From a virus: 61,640 nt of DNA. Every line of letters starts with the position of its first letter. The stretch's first letter is position 1. Below are positions 36,951 through 44,886 of the stretch, one piece after another. The translations under genes were made by a program, and so were the position numbers. The stretch spans positions 1 to 61,640 of IMG/VR virus record IMGVR_UViG_3300045747_000506; one strand, written 5' to 3'. The notes under the pieces were generated by a model. It had not been told where the DNA came from, searched no databases, and worked only from the letters and a program-made list of their open reading frames with translations.

Positions 36951-37871
36951 ATGCAGAGGCTAACTCTAGATAAAATACTTAAAAGTACTGTTAAAAACGC
37001 TAGAGATCCTCTGTTTTATTTCACTAATTTAATTAAATATTCTAAGTTAAATATGGGAGGAGATTACTGGAGGTTAGATACTTCAGTTGCCTCCGAAATT
37101 ATGGCAAGGATAAATCCTGAGTCTGCCCTCTTTATAGATAAGTACTTAGGACAATCTGGATCTATAGAAAAGAAGATAATATTTCACGGAGTAGAATACC
37201 GAGAAGGCAATTTTGATAACTATGTTGTGTCTAAGCCACTGTTGGAAGTTCTAGGGAAAGTTAGAGTTGATATGCCTGTATCTCAAATCAAACTGGGAGT
37301 TAACTCCTATTTTGAGCTTGGAGGATACAAAGGATTTGAATTTGCCTTAATATCTACTTACATAAAACCAGCAGGTCTAACTCTAGGTGGGGTACAATTA
37401 AAAATTTCTGCTTATAACGATACTACGGGTAAGGTGGCCTATTGGGGAATAGACTTAGGGGAAGACACTCTTGAGAAGTGTTTGGCCAAAGTAAATGCTT
37501 TTTACGGGCAAGAATGGGACCTAGCTACTGTAGAGGCTCCAGATGACATATTCCACACTTTTGCTAACTTACTAATATACATTTCCAACCCTACAGACGA
37601 GTTCAAAAAAGAGTTTAACTCCTTCTCAAGCAACAATAAGAAATGTCAAAAGGAGAAACTTGAGTATACTCAAAAACCATTTATTAGAATTGGGTATGAT
37701 GCAACTTTCTTAAGACTAGTCACTGAAACAGAATTTGGAGTTAGAGGGCACTTTAGATGGCAGCCATTCGGTGTTGGTAGGGTACAAAGAAAGTTAATAT
37801 TTATAGACCCTTTCACTAAGACTCAAAAAAAGTTTATAGAAGTAGATAAAGATTATATACCAGTAGACTAA
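36951..37871 (+). CDS. Early protein with a possible AcrVA2-like C-terminus
   Basis: A 306-aa protein. The C-terminal EFGVRGHFRWQPFG (261-274) followed by KLIFIDPF recalls the RRGHW segment and following beta strand of the anti-CRISPR AcrVA2, a protein of similar length. The middle also matches in layout: a beta region (125-170), then DDIFHTFANLLIYISNP (198-214), where AcrVA2 has a hydrophobic helix. AcrVA2 lowers Cas12a by acting on its mRNA; whether this relative does so is unknown. The comparison is from memory, not an alignment. Confidence 0.45.
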   Translation: MQRLTLDKILKSTVKNARDPLFYFTNLIKYSKLNMGGDYWRLDTSVASEIMARINPESALFIDKYLGQSGSIEKKIIFHGVEYREGNFDNYVVSKPLLEVLGKVRVDMPVSQIKLGVNSYFELGGYKGFEFALISTYIKPAGLTLGGVQLKISAYNDTTGKVAYWGIDLGEDTLEKCLAKVNAFYGQEWDLATVEAPDDIFHTFANLLIYISNPTDEFKKEFNSFSSNNKKCQKEKLEYTQKPFIRIGYDATFLRLVTETEFGVRGHFRWQPFGVGRVQRKLIFIDPFTKTQKKFIEVDKDYIPVD

Positions 37872-37923
37872 TATATAGCTTTATGCTATACTTATATTGT
37901 GGCTTAACAAATTGGAGTTTTAA

Positions 37924-38022
37924 ATGATTAAAAAGATTACTGAAATAATGGTTTCTATCAATGTTGCTCTAGGAATTTTCTTTGTAGTACTTGTAGCATT
38001 AAAGACTATTGGAACTATCTAG
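37924..38022 (+). CDS. Tiny single-pass membrane protein (32 aa)
   Basis: ATG at 37924 has GGAG at 6-nt spacing. The product MIKKITEIMV...LGIFFVVLVALKTIGTI is almost entirely one hydrophobic helix with a basic N-terminus. Such peptides can act in superinfection exclusion or lysis timing; here there is no direct evidence. Confidence 0.55.
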   Translation: MIKKITEIMVSINVALGIFFVVLVALKTIGTI

Positions 38023-38941
38023 AACTATACGCAACTATTGCTAACTTTCGTTCAAGAAATTCAAACAATTAGCAACTATCTAAAGCAAAACCTGAGCAAA
38101 ATACAACCTAAACCCCCTGAAATTATTAGTAAAATACATAAAACCTAGTAATTACGGGGCTTTAGGACATCGAATTATAGCTATAAATAATGAATTCCCC
38201 GACGGTGCTGGACCCCTACAAGTTTGTCTAGCTATCCCCCCGTATTCATTGAGGAATTTCTTCGTTTGATTTATTAATGCTACTAAGTCAGGGTAGGACT
38301 ACATAGTCATGTCTAATGAGCTCTAATAGCTTTTAAATATAAGTATTGGATATAAAATAGGTCGTTGAATTACAATGAGTTTAGTCACTCAAACAAAATA
38401 AAGTATAACAATATCAAGTAGTTATAGCACCTCCTCTCTAATGGCCCTTAAACGATTCGCTTTAAAAAGATAAGTAATTGATATTGAGTAAAAAATATAA
38501 CTACTAGATTGCTGATAGGCCGACGCTATTTAAATCAATCAATCAATCAATATAACTTTTTTCTTTAATGGGTAGTAGTTAACTAGATACATCTAACAAT
38601 GCATAGGTACTATTATCATCTAACTAAATTGATCATTATAAGGGGAAGTCGTTAAAATGATCATTATAGTAGTAACCATAATTAATAAGTATATAGTGAG
38701 ACTCTCCTGGCCATTGATCGAATAACGCCTATAAATATAGTCAAATAGTATGTATTAGCTTCTAATTTTCACCTTTAAGACTTGGAAGAGTGAAACTATT
38801 TCATTATCTAAGTATCTATTAACATAGTAAATAATAGAAATATATTAGAACAATATATAATTATCTAATCTATACTAAAAAGCTATGGTATTATCTCTAT
38901 AGTAAAGGAAATAAGGATTCTTTAATAAAGGAGATAAAAAA
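38023..38941 (+). other. Long noncoding stretch before the AAA+/VWA operon
   Basis: Over 900 bp without a credible gene. It contains a GC-rich island (about 38090-38235) with complementary CGGGG (38154-38158) and CCCCG that could pair, a short AATC tandem repeat (about 38534-38553), and two copies of TGATCATTATA around 38630-38676. It might hold a leader RNA or a regulatory RNA for the downstream operon. I find no tRNA. Confidence 0.4.
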
Positions 38942-39169
38942 ATGAAACTAGAGAGATTAATTTATGAACTAAATTGCAAAAAGACATGTTTAGAAAAAGC
39001 CATTATAGAGCAAAAACAACACGCTATAGATCAGTTTACTAAGGAAGTTGAACTATATACTAGTGCGATAGCTAACTATAACAATACTTTAAGTGCTAAT
39101 GAAATTGAAATTGTTAAAAATACTATCAAGGCACTAACTAACCTACTTAATAAAGGAGAAAAAAAATGA
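38942..39169 (+). CDS. Small helical protein, first gene of the AAA+/VWA operon
   Basis: A 75-aa protein with AAAGGAG before the ATG. It is nearly all helix (MKLERLIYELNCKKTCLEKAII...) and probably a coiled coil. Its stop overlaps the next start as ATGA. Unknown function. Confidence 0.6.
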   Translation: MKLERLIYELNCKKTCLEKAIIEQKQHAIDQFTKEVELYTSAIANYNNTLSANEIEIVKNTIKALTNLLNKGEKK

Positions 39170-39303
39170 AACTTTATAAAATATGGTCAATGGAACTAAA
39201 TAGATTTACAGGCCATAACTTTAAAACAGAAATTGAGGCCTTAGAATTTTTGCATACTCTAGATAAACGAATTCAATACTTTATTATCGAAACAATTAAT
39301 TAA
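39166..39303 (+). CDS. Hypothetical protein (45 aa)
   Basis: An ATG in an ATGA overlap, with AAAGGAG upstream, begins MKLYKIWSMELNRFTGHNF and ends FIIETIN. Strong ribosome site and tight packing support translation. It looks like a small beta-alpha fold (KTEIEALEFLHTLDKR). No family known. Confidence 0.55.
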   Translation: MKLYKIWSMELNRFTGHNFKTEIEALEFLHTLDKRIQYFIIETIN

Positions 39304-39316
39304 TTAGGAGAAAAAA

Positions 39317-39454
39317 ATGAAAAACGAGAGAGTAATTCACATTAGAGTTTTATCTTCAAAAAAAGAATTAAGAGAGGTTGATTTAGGATTCTTTTACATA
39401 AATTTAGCTATTATGAGTACTTTAGTTGCCTCAATTTTAACAATGCTTAAATAA
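39317..39454 (+). CDS. Small membrane protein (45 aa)
   Basis: ATG at 39317 follows TTAGGAG. MKNERVIHIRVLSSKKELREVD is polar, then a hydrophobic helix (GFFYINLAIMSTLVASILTML) ends the protein. A tail-anchored topology is likely. It lies just before the AAA+ gene. Confidence 0.55.
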   Translation: MKNERVIHIRVLSSKKELREVDLGFFYINLAIMSTLVASILTMLK

Positions 39455-39475
39455 TTATTATTAAAGGAGATTTTT

Positions 39476-40417
39476 ATGGGTGATTCAAAAAAAGTTTTAG
39501 AGTTAATTGGTTCGGGCCTTGTACCTCACTTAGTAGGACCAAGGGGAGAGGGTAAGACTACTTATGTTAAAGATTTAGCTAAATTACTTAATAAAGAACT
39601 AACAATTTTAAATTTATCGGCCATTGAGGCAACCGACTTTTGCGGCCTTCCTTTTATAGAAAATAATCTAACAAAATATGCCCGACCTCAATTTCTAAAT
39701 AGTGATTTTCTATTTCTAGATGAGATTGACCGAGTGAGAGATAGTTCAGTAAAATCAAGTCTTTTATCTCTTTTAGTTGACCGTAAAATTCAAGGCCATG
39801 AATTAAAAGAAAATTGTATTATTATATCGGCCGGTAATGGCCAGGTAGAAGGCTATGACACCACTGATTTTGATATAGCCTTAGAAGATCGACTATTAAT
39901 TAAAGATTTTACTTACTCAATTTCTGAAAAGTTGGGCTATTTAAATGCTAAATATCCTCATAACACTTTTATTAAATTTTTAGAAATTAAACCTGAAATT
40001 TTAAGTGAATTTTCAGGCCGTAGAATTGAAGCTTTTTTAAAAGTAAATAATGTTCAATGTGAAATATTTTTTAACAAAGAAGTTGCTAGAATGTATAAGC
40101 ATTTTATAGAGGAAACAATGGTTACGTTAGATGATATTAAAAAGGGAGTTTACGACTTTAATATTTTATCGACTATTAGTAAATCAAGTTTAGTTATCGA
40201 CATAGTAAACGACTTTTACCGACTTGATACTAAAGACGCAAAAAATATAAATAAATTTATTAATCTTTTACGGGCCGAAGAAAAATCTAGTTATTTTACT
40301 AAACTTAAAAAATTATGTTTAGAAAATCCTGAAAATTTTACTGAAAAATCTAATGAGTTAAATGAGGCCGGTCTATTTAAAGGCCAAAAAGATTTTTTAA
40401 CCGAACTAACTAAGTAG
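39476..40417 (+). CDS. MoxR/CobS-like AAA+ ATPase
   Basis: The 313-aa protein has Walker A GPRGEGKTT (21-29), Walker B LFLDEIDR (79-86), sensor 1 IISAGN (116-121) and an arginine in ALEDRL (R139). This is the MoxR/CobS branch of AAA+ proteins that remodel targets together with VWA-domain partners. A VWA gene lies two genes downstream. Many phages encode CobS-like ATPases whose role is unclear. The AGGAG site and spacing point to operon expression. Confidence 0.85.
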   Translation: MGDSKKVLELIGSGLVPHLVGPRGEGKTTYVKDLAKLLNKELTILNLSAIEATDFCGLPFIENNLTKYARPQFLNSDFLFLDEIDRVRDSSVKSSLLSLLVDRKIQGHELKENCIIISAGNGQVEGYDTTDFDIALEDRLLIKDFTYSISEKLGYLNAKYPHNTFIKFLEIKPEILSEFSGRRIEAFLKVNNVQCEIFFNKEVARMYKHFIEETMVTLDDIKKGVYDFNILSTISKSSLVIDIVNDFYRLDTKDAKNINKFINLLRAEEKSSYFTKLKKLCLENPENFTEKSNELNEAGLFKGQKDFLTELTK

Positions 40418-40429
40418 GAGATTAATTTT

Positions 40430-41182
40430 ATGAGTAAGAATAAAATAATGACTAATATTGATAGCATGTTTAATCATTTTGGCCATAGCTTATTTATAGA
40501 CTATAAAAATAGATACGTTTTAGCAGAATTACAAAGCTATGGAAATAATCAACTTAATAATTTAAAGAGTAACTTAAATATAATTAAAAAAATTAAAGGC
40601 TTTAAAATTGATATATTTATTTCCGAAGATCACTTGAAATATTATATCTCATCCCCTACTTATGGCCGCGATACTATTGAATTCTTATTAAATGATGTAA
40701 TTTCTACTTATACGCTTTTTACGGGAAAATCAGATTTTGAAAATAGTATTCATACTATTAATTTTTCTAAATTAAAAAAAGTTACTAAAGACGAATTAAA
40801 CGTATTAAGTGAGATTAATAAAGAGAAAAAGAAAATTAATAAAATGTTAAAGACTTATTTAATCACGGGCCATAAAGCCAATATTAAATTAAAGCATTTA
40901 GATTTAAATAAGGCCCCTAAAATTATCATTTCAGCGTCGGATTGTTTTTTAGCTATAAAAAAAGTTGATCTAAAAGATTTAAAGAAATTTTACACTATTA
41001 ATAACTATCATAATACTAAAGAACTTAGAATGGATCAATTCGTCTATACTAAAGAGGCCGTTAAAAGTATCACTTTAGGCGATATTGAAAAGCTAAAAGA
41101 GTTAGGATTTACTTTCGATAATAAATGTACAATTTACAGTAAATTAGTTGCGACTAAGGTTTTAACTAATTTAGGAGATTAA
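40430..41182 (+). CDS. Hypothetical protein between AAA+ and VWA genes
   Basis: A 250-aa Lys/Asn/Ile-rich protein with a central alpha/beta part (FKIDIFISEDHLKYYISSPTYGRDTIEF). It ends LVATKVLTNLGD, where the last codons TTA GGA GAT TAA double as the ribosome site for the next gene. Its fixed place between the ATPase and VWA genes suggests it is an adaptor or substrate of that complex. No motif recognised. Confidence 0.65.
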   Translation: MSKNKIMTNIDSMFNHFGHSLFIDYKNRYVLAELQSYGNNQLNNLKSNLNIIKKIKGFKIDIFISEDHLKYYISSPTYGRDTIEFLLNDVISTYTLFTGKSDFENSIHTINFSKLKKVTKDELNVLSEINKEKKKINKMLKTYLITGHKANIKLKHLDLNKAPKIIISASDCFLAIKKVDLKDLKKFYTINNYHNTKELRMDQFVYTKEAVKSITLGDIEKLKELGFTFDNKCTIYSKLVATKVLTNLGD

Positions 41183-41185
41183 TTT

Positions 41186-42340
41186 ATGAAAATATATAAA
41201 GCATTAGTAGAAATAGAAAAGAATTGTCCAGAAATATTTTATTTAATTAGGCATTGTAAAATTGAGGTAACTGATAAAATATCGTCGGCCAGTATTGGTA
41301 AAACAAAATCAGGATTTATAATGAAGATAAATGATCAATGGGTAAATAATTTTGATCAATTCAACCTATGTGCAATTATTGAACATGAGTTACTTCATTT
41401 AGTTTTATCTCATTGCTCTGAAATTTCTAGTTTTAGCAATCCTAAAATGGCCAATGTAGCACAAGATTTAATCATAAATGACATTGGCAACTATTTTCAA
41501 AATGAATCTAAATTAAATAGTGAACTACAGGCCGGTTGTTTTTTACATAAATTTAATAAGCAGTATAAAACTGAATTTAATTCTAATCAAAATACATCAC
41601 TAGAAATTTATAATTTTCTTTTAAAACAATCTGGAGAAAAACAAGAAAAAAGTAAATCATTCGATGAAGGATTTAAAGATGATAGCTCTAATGAGGATAG
41701 TGAAGGCCGGGCCGAAGAAAATGCAGAAATTGATTTAGAGGAAATTTTAAGTCAATCCGAACTATCAGAAATTGTTAAAAAATACTCTAAAGATTCTAAA
41801 GATCTTAAAAAGTTTTTTAGTGAAATTGAAAAAAGAAATAAAGATAAAAAGATTAAAAAAGCTATTGAGCAGTTTTTTAACTCTCATAAAGCTGAATTTA
41901 AAAAATCAATGAAGAAAAAAAATAAAAGATTTTCTTTTTTGCCTTATGGCCGTGTAAAAGATTCTAAACAAAAAATTTTAATAGCTTTAGACGTTAGTGG
42001 AAGTATGCTATGCCCTGACGATTTAGAAAAATTAAAAATGTCAGTAAATAGTGCAACTAGTAATGGCTTTCAGGTTGATTTAATTTTTGGAGATACTAAA
42101 AAAATTGGAGATTTTAAAGACATAAAGAATAATTTTAATTTTGAAGAAAATATTAAAGGTGGGGGCGGTACTGATTTAAAATTTATTTTTGATGAAAAAC
42201 TAAAAGACTACGATTGTACTGTAATTGTAACCGATGGGGAATTTTATCAGGGAGATATCCCGACTAAATTAAAAAGAGATTTACTATTTTTAAATACAAC
42301 ACTAAAAGAAATTTCAGGATTTAAAAACTTATTTATTTAA
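41186..42340 (+). CDS. DUF2201-like protein: HExxH domain plus VWA domain
   Basis: A 384-aa protein. Residues 60-77 (LCAIIEHELLHLVLSHC) hold a zinc-peptidase HExxH (H67-E-L-L-H71). An acidic linker (155-190) follows. The C-terminus is a VWA domain with a MIDAS: D269-V-S271-G-S273, T329 in GGGGTD, D350 in VTDG. This is the DUF2201/VWA-like pairing that accompanies MoxR ATPases. It probably binds a metal-dependent ligand and feeds it to the AAA+ ring. Whether the HExxH is catalytic is unknown. Confidence 0.85.
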   Translation: MKIYKALVEIEKNCPEIFYLIRHCKIEVTDKISSASIGKTKSGFIMKINDQWVNNFDQFNLCAIIEHELLHLVLSHCSEISSFSNPKMANVAQDLIINDIGNYFQNESKLNSELQAGCFLHKFNKQYKTEFNSNQNTSLEIYNFLLKQSGEKQEKSKSFDEGFKDDSSNEDSEGRAEENAEIDLEEILSQSELSEIVKKYSKDSKDLKKFFSEIEKRNKDKKIKKAIEQFFNSHKAEFKKSMKKKNKRFSFLPYGRVKDSKQKILIALDVSGSMLCPDDLEKLKMSVNSATSNGFQVDLIFGDTKKIGDFKDIKNNFNFEENIKGGGGTDLKFIFDEKLKDYDCTVIVTDGEFYQGDIPTKLKRDLLFLNTTLKEISGFKNLFI

Positions 42341-42354
42341 AAAGGAGATATTTT

Positions 42355-43053
42355 ATGTGGGCCTCAAGTTGTAATTTAACTAAAAGAAGAGACGGTCATT
42401 TTACGAATTCGACTAAAACATGCGAGATTTTCGAAAATTGTGCTATGTCATACGCTGAAAAAATAGCGATAATTGATCATGAAAAACAGTATATTTTATT
42501 TAACGATCATATATTTAGTGTAACTACTAATCATCATCAAACTGCTACTTATTTTCATTTAGTAAAAAAATACCCTAATTATAAAAAATATTCATTTGAT
42601 AGTTATTCAATAAATGATTTTAATTTTAAAGACGCTAGGACATTAGGAAATGGGCTAATTTTTTCAGATTCACTAATTAGATTTATCTCTGAACAATACC
42701 CTACTAAAGATAATGAAGATTTTTTACATGAGTTACAATGGAAAAACATTTATAGAAGTGTAGAAAATGCAATTTATAAATCTAATAGAGATAAAGAAAA
42801 AAGATTAAATAAAAAGATTGAAAAATTAGATTTTAAAAGTATAGCCGATCTAGAAAAAGCCCTTGGAAAGAATACCTATGTAAAAATTAGAGGATATTAT
42901 TTAGAAAATGATGGCAATAAAAAGAACTTATTTTCTAAATATGTTTTAGATTACATTGATAGGTTTAACATAGTTGATAGATATAAACCTGATTTTATAA
43001 ATGTATTAAAAACTAATATTACTATTAATTCACTAGGCACATTAGGAGATTAA
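42355..43053 (+). CDS. Hypothetical protein of the AAA+/VWA operon
   Basis: A 232-aa protein with AAAGGAG upstream. The N-terminus is Cys-rich (MWASSCNLTKRRDG...CEIFENCAMS). Residues 45-75 contain ILFNDHIFSVTTNHHQ, and the C-terminal half is helical and basic. It ends TLGD, again encoded by the ribosome site of the next gene. Family unknown; possibly a partner of the VWA protein. Confidence 0.6.
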   Translation: MWASSCNLTKRRDGHFTNSTKTCEIFENCAMSYAEKIAIIDHEKQYILFNDHIFSVTTNHHQTATYFHLVKKYPNYKKYSFDSYSINDFNFKDARTLGNGLIFSDSLIRFISEQYPTKDNEDFLHELQWKNIYRSVENAIYKSNRDKEKRLNKKIEKLDFKSIADLEKALGKNTYVKIRGYYLENDGNKKNLFSKYVLDYIDRFNIVDRYKPDFINVLKTNITINSLGTLGD

Positions 43054-43057
43054 TAAA

Positions 43058-43267
43058 ATGAAAATGTTAAAATTTAGTGAAATATTCCCTGAAAAATGTA
43101 TTAAAGAATTGTTAAAAGTTAAAGATAAAAAGTGTAAAAATTTTACTCCGATAATTGAGAAATATTTAACTGAAATAAATTCTAAAACTAATCAGGAAAA
43201 TGATTTAACTTATTTAGGTTACATGGCCGAGTACTTTTTAAAATTAGGAGGCGAAAATGGAAAATGA
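43058..43267 (+). CDS. Hypothetical protein (69 aa)
   Basis: Small helical protein (MKMLKFSEIFPEKCIKELL...) with TTAGGAG upstream. Its 3-prime end carries TTAGGAGGCG, the ribosome site of the next gene, which it overlaps by 11 nt. No family recognised. Confidence 0.55.
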   Translation: MKMLKFSEIFPEKCIKELLKVKDKKCKNFTPIIEKYLTEINSKTNQENDLTYLGYMAEYFLKLGGENGK

Positions 43268-43454
43268 AAATAAATATAAAAAATCCAGAATTGGTAGGCC
43301 TGAAGAAATGGCCACTATATCAGCCTATGTACCGAAAAGTTTAGTAAAATTTATTAGAGATAATGAAATAAATTTTTCTTTTTTTGTGAGAGATAAATTA
43401 GATACTTTAATAAAAGAACATGTAGAGAAAATGAAACAATTTAATAAAGAGTGA
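43257..43454 (+). CDS. Ribbon-helix-helix-like DNA-binding protein
   Basis: A 65-aa protein with RIGRPEEMATISAYVPKSLVKFIRDNEINFSFFVRDKLDTLI. A short beta strand followed by two helices fits the Arc/CopG type. It might autoregulate this operon. Good ribosome site (AGGAGG) inside the preceding gene. Confidence 0.6.
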   Translation: MENENKYKKSRIGRPEEMATISAYVPKSLVKFIRDNEINFSFFVRDKLDTLIKEHVEKMKQFNKE

Positions 43455-43458
43455 TTTT

Positions 43459-43719
43459 ATGATTTTAGAAATAAAAGAAAAAATTAAATCATTAGATAAA
43501 AAAGAAAAATTCATTCCTATAGGGAATTTTAAATTTCCTGTTAGGCCTATTAAGGCCCTTTTAAAATTGTTAAATTCTAAAGAAAAAATAAAATGTAATA
43601 TTTTACACGAAGGCCAGATATTAAAAATAGTATGGGGAGATAATAGAGGGTATATAAATTTTAAATGCGAGTATTATAACTATGAACATACTGATTTATT
43701 TAAAACATTAGGAGATTAA
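43459..43719 (+). CDS. Hypothetical protein (86 aa)
   Basis: Basic protein starting MILEIKEKIKSLDKKEKFIPIGNFKFPVRPIKALLKLL, ending DLFKTLGD. Beta strands and a helix are likely. The final codons encode the next ribosome site. Function unknown. Confidence 0.55.
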   Translation: MILEIKEKIKSLDKKEKFIPIGNFKFPVRPIKALLKLLNSKEKIKCNILHEGQILKIVWGDNRGYINFKCEYYNYEHTDLFKTLGD

Positions 43720-43722
43720 AAA

Positions 43723-43983
43723 ATGAATGATCAATTGAAAAACACTTGTCTTAAATTAGGCCTTGAAAAAAGACTAGATAATAACATTAAAAGGGTAGAA
43801 TTTAAATTTAACGAGTTTCAAAATAGCGAAAATGGAGTTATGGCCAGTGATTTAAATTTTTTAGAAGGTTTTATTAAAGCTATAAACGAGGAAAATGAAG
43901 AAATTAAAAAAGAGCTAGCCGTTATTAGTACCTTTAATAAATTAGGCGATAGTAATTTTACCATTGACGATATACCCTTTTAA
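43723..43983 (+). CDS. Small protein with an SSB-type C-terminal tip
   Basis: An 86-aa, mostly helical protein (MNDQLKNTCLKLGLEKRLDNN...) ending GDSNFTIDDIPF-stop. The last residues match the acidic-hydrophobic tip (DDIPF) by which bacterial SSB recruits partner proteins, yet the body has no sign of an OB fold and is too short for SSB. It may compete with SSB for host proteins or bring a phage factor to replication forks. Last gene of the operon, before a terminator. Confidence 0.6.
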   Translation: MNDQLKNTCLKLGLEKRLDNNIKRVEFKFNEFQNSENGVMASDLNFLEGFIKAINEENEEIKKELAVISTFNKLGDSNFTIDDIPF

Positions 43984-44008
43984 TCTTTAAATCTATCAAT
44001 TGAACGAT

Positions 44009-44034
44009 TAGGGCCTCTAAATGGGGCCTTTTTT
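44009..44034 (+). terminator. Terminator of the plus-strand operon
   Basis: GGCCTC-TAAAT-GGGGCC (one G-U pair) followed by TTTTTT, 26 nt after the last stop. Clear rho-independent form in the plus direction. Confidence 0.8.
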
Positions 44035-44602
44035 ATACTTTGTAATTAGTTCACCCTAATAAAATAAATCAAAAAACTATTTCTATTATTTTTCTAACAA
44101 TTTTATTATTTAAGTAGGTGTCTATAAATATCTATTTTTTAAAGAGATTTTTTGGCCTATTTAAATGCCTTTAAATCACTTAAAAAAGAAAATAGTTCAT
44201 TAGAACGATTATTTTTATAAAGAGTATTAAAGGAGGTTACAATCGATTTTGAAATTTTTAGATTTTTTGGCTTCTCAATATGCCTTTAAATCAGTTTTTA
44301 TTTCTACCCTAGCCTATAGGCCATGAATAATTATTCGATTTAAAGTCAAAAATTTCTCTTAAGAAACGTACTTTTTTACCGTCAATTTTACCTCTGGCCC
44401 GTCAAAGTTCAAATGAAATCCATTTTCTGGCCAGGAAAATTTTTTACAAAATTTCCAGATTTTTTTATTTTAGAAAACTCTCCAAAAATTTAAGCTTTTT
44501 GGAGATAGGTGCATAAAAATTAGCAACAATTTCTACAGAAATATTTGAAATAATTTCTAGGAATTTTGCATCAATTTGTGGGTAAAATATTTTAAGAATT
44601 GT

Positions 44603-44721
44603 GGTGGAATATTGGTGGATTATAGGTGGAATATTGGTGGAAAATGTAGGTAAGTTATGGTGGGAATATGGAAGAAATGTAGCGGAAACTTGGTGGAATA
44701 TTGGCGGTAAAGTTGCGGTAA
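44603..44721 (+). repeat. GGTGGAATATTGGTGG repeat cluster
   Basis: Copies of GGTGGAATATTGG(T/C)GG start at 44603, 44625 and 44692, with a degenerate copy at 44659. Spacings are 22, 34 and 33 bp, close to whole helical turns. Two GCGGTAA units 11 bp apart follow (44704, 44715). Phased repeats of this kind are typical of initiator-binding sites. Confidence 0.7.
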
Positions 44722-44731
44722 GTTATACTAA

Positions 44732-44785
44732 CTTCTAGTATATAATTGCACCAACTTCTAGTTAATAGTTGCACTAGCTTCTAGT
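44732..44785 (+). repeat. Three 23-bp iterons with CTTCTAGT core
   Basis: CTTCTAGT occurs at 44732, 44755 and 44778, exactly 23 bp apart. The first two units also share AACTTCTAGT...TTGCAC. This looks like a plasmid-type iteron array adjoining the previous repeat cluster. Confidence 0.7.
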
Positions 44786-44886
44786 AAAAAACGGTAGATA
44801 TTAGGATTATATAGTTAGACTATTAGAAAAATATGGCAGGTGGGGGACACTTTTCTAGCGTGACCCTCCTTTTTTACCCTACCCCC

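Larger units (their letters stand above)
44041..44886. other. AT-rich noncoding region between convergent operons
   Basis: About 850 bp without a gene. It contains a 36-bp imperfect direct repeat (44146-44181 and 44261-44296), a perfect 10-bp hairpin TCTCCAAAAA/TTTTTGGAGA (44479-44505), and two repeat clusters described separately. An AAAGGAGG sequence near 44230 is not followed by a start codon, which may mark a decayed gene. Confidence 0.5.

Noticed and set aside
38090-38240. GC-rich island considered as a tRNA or tmRNA gene
   Set aside because: No acceptor stem, T-loop GTTCGA sequence or CCA end could be found.
44603-44785. Repeat clusters considered as a CRISPR array
   Set aside because: Units are short (8-16 bp), spacers are not of constant length in the first cluster, and units overlap in pattern; they look like protein-binding iterons.
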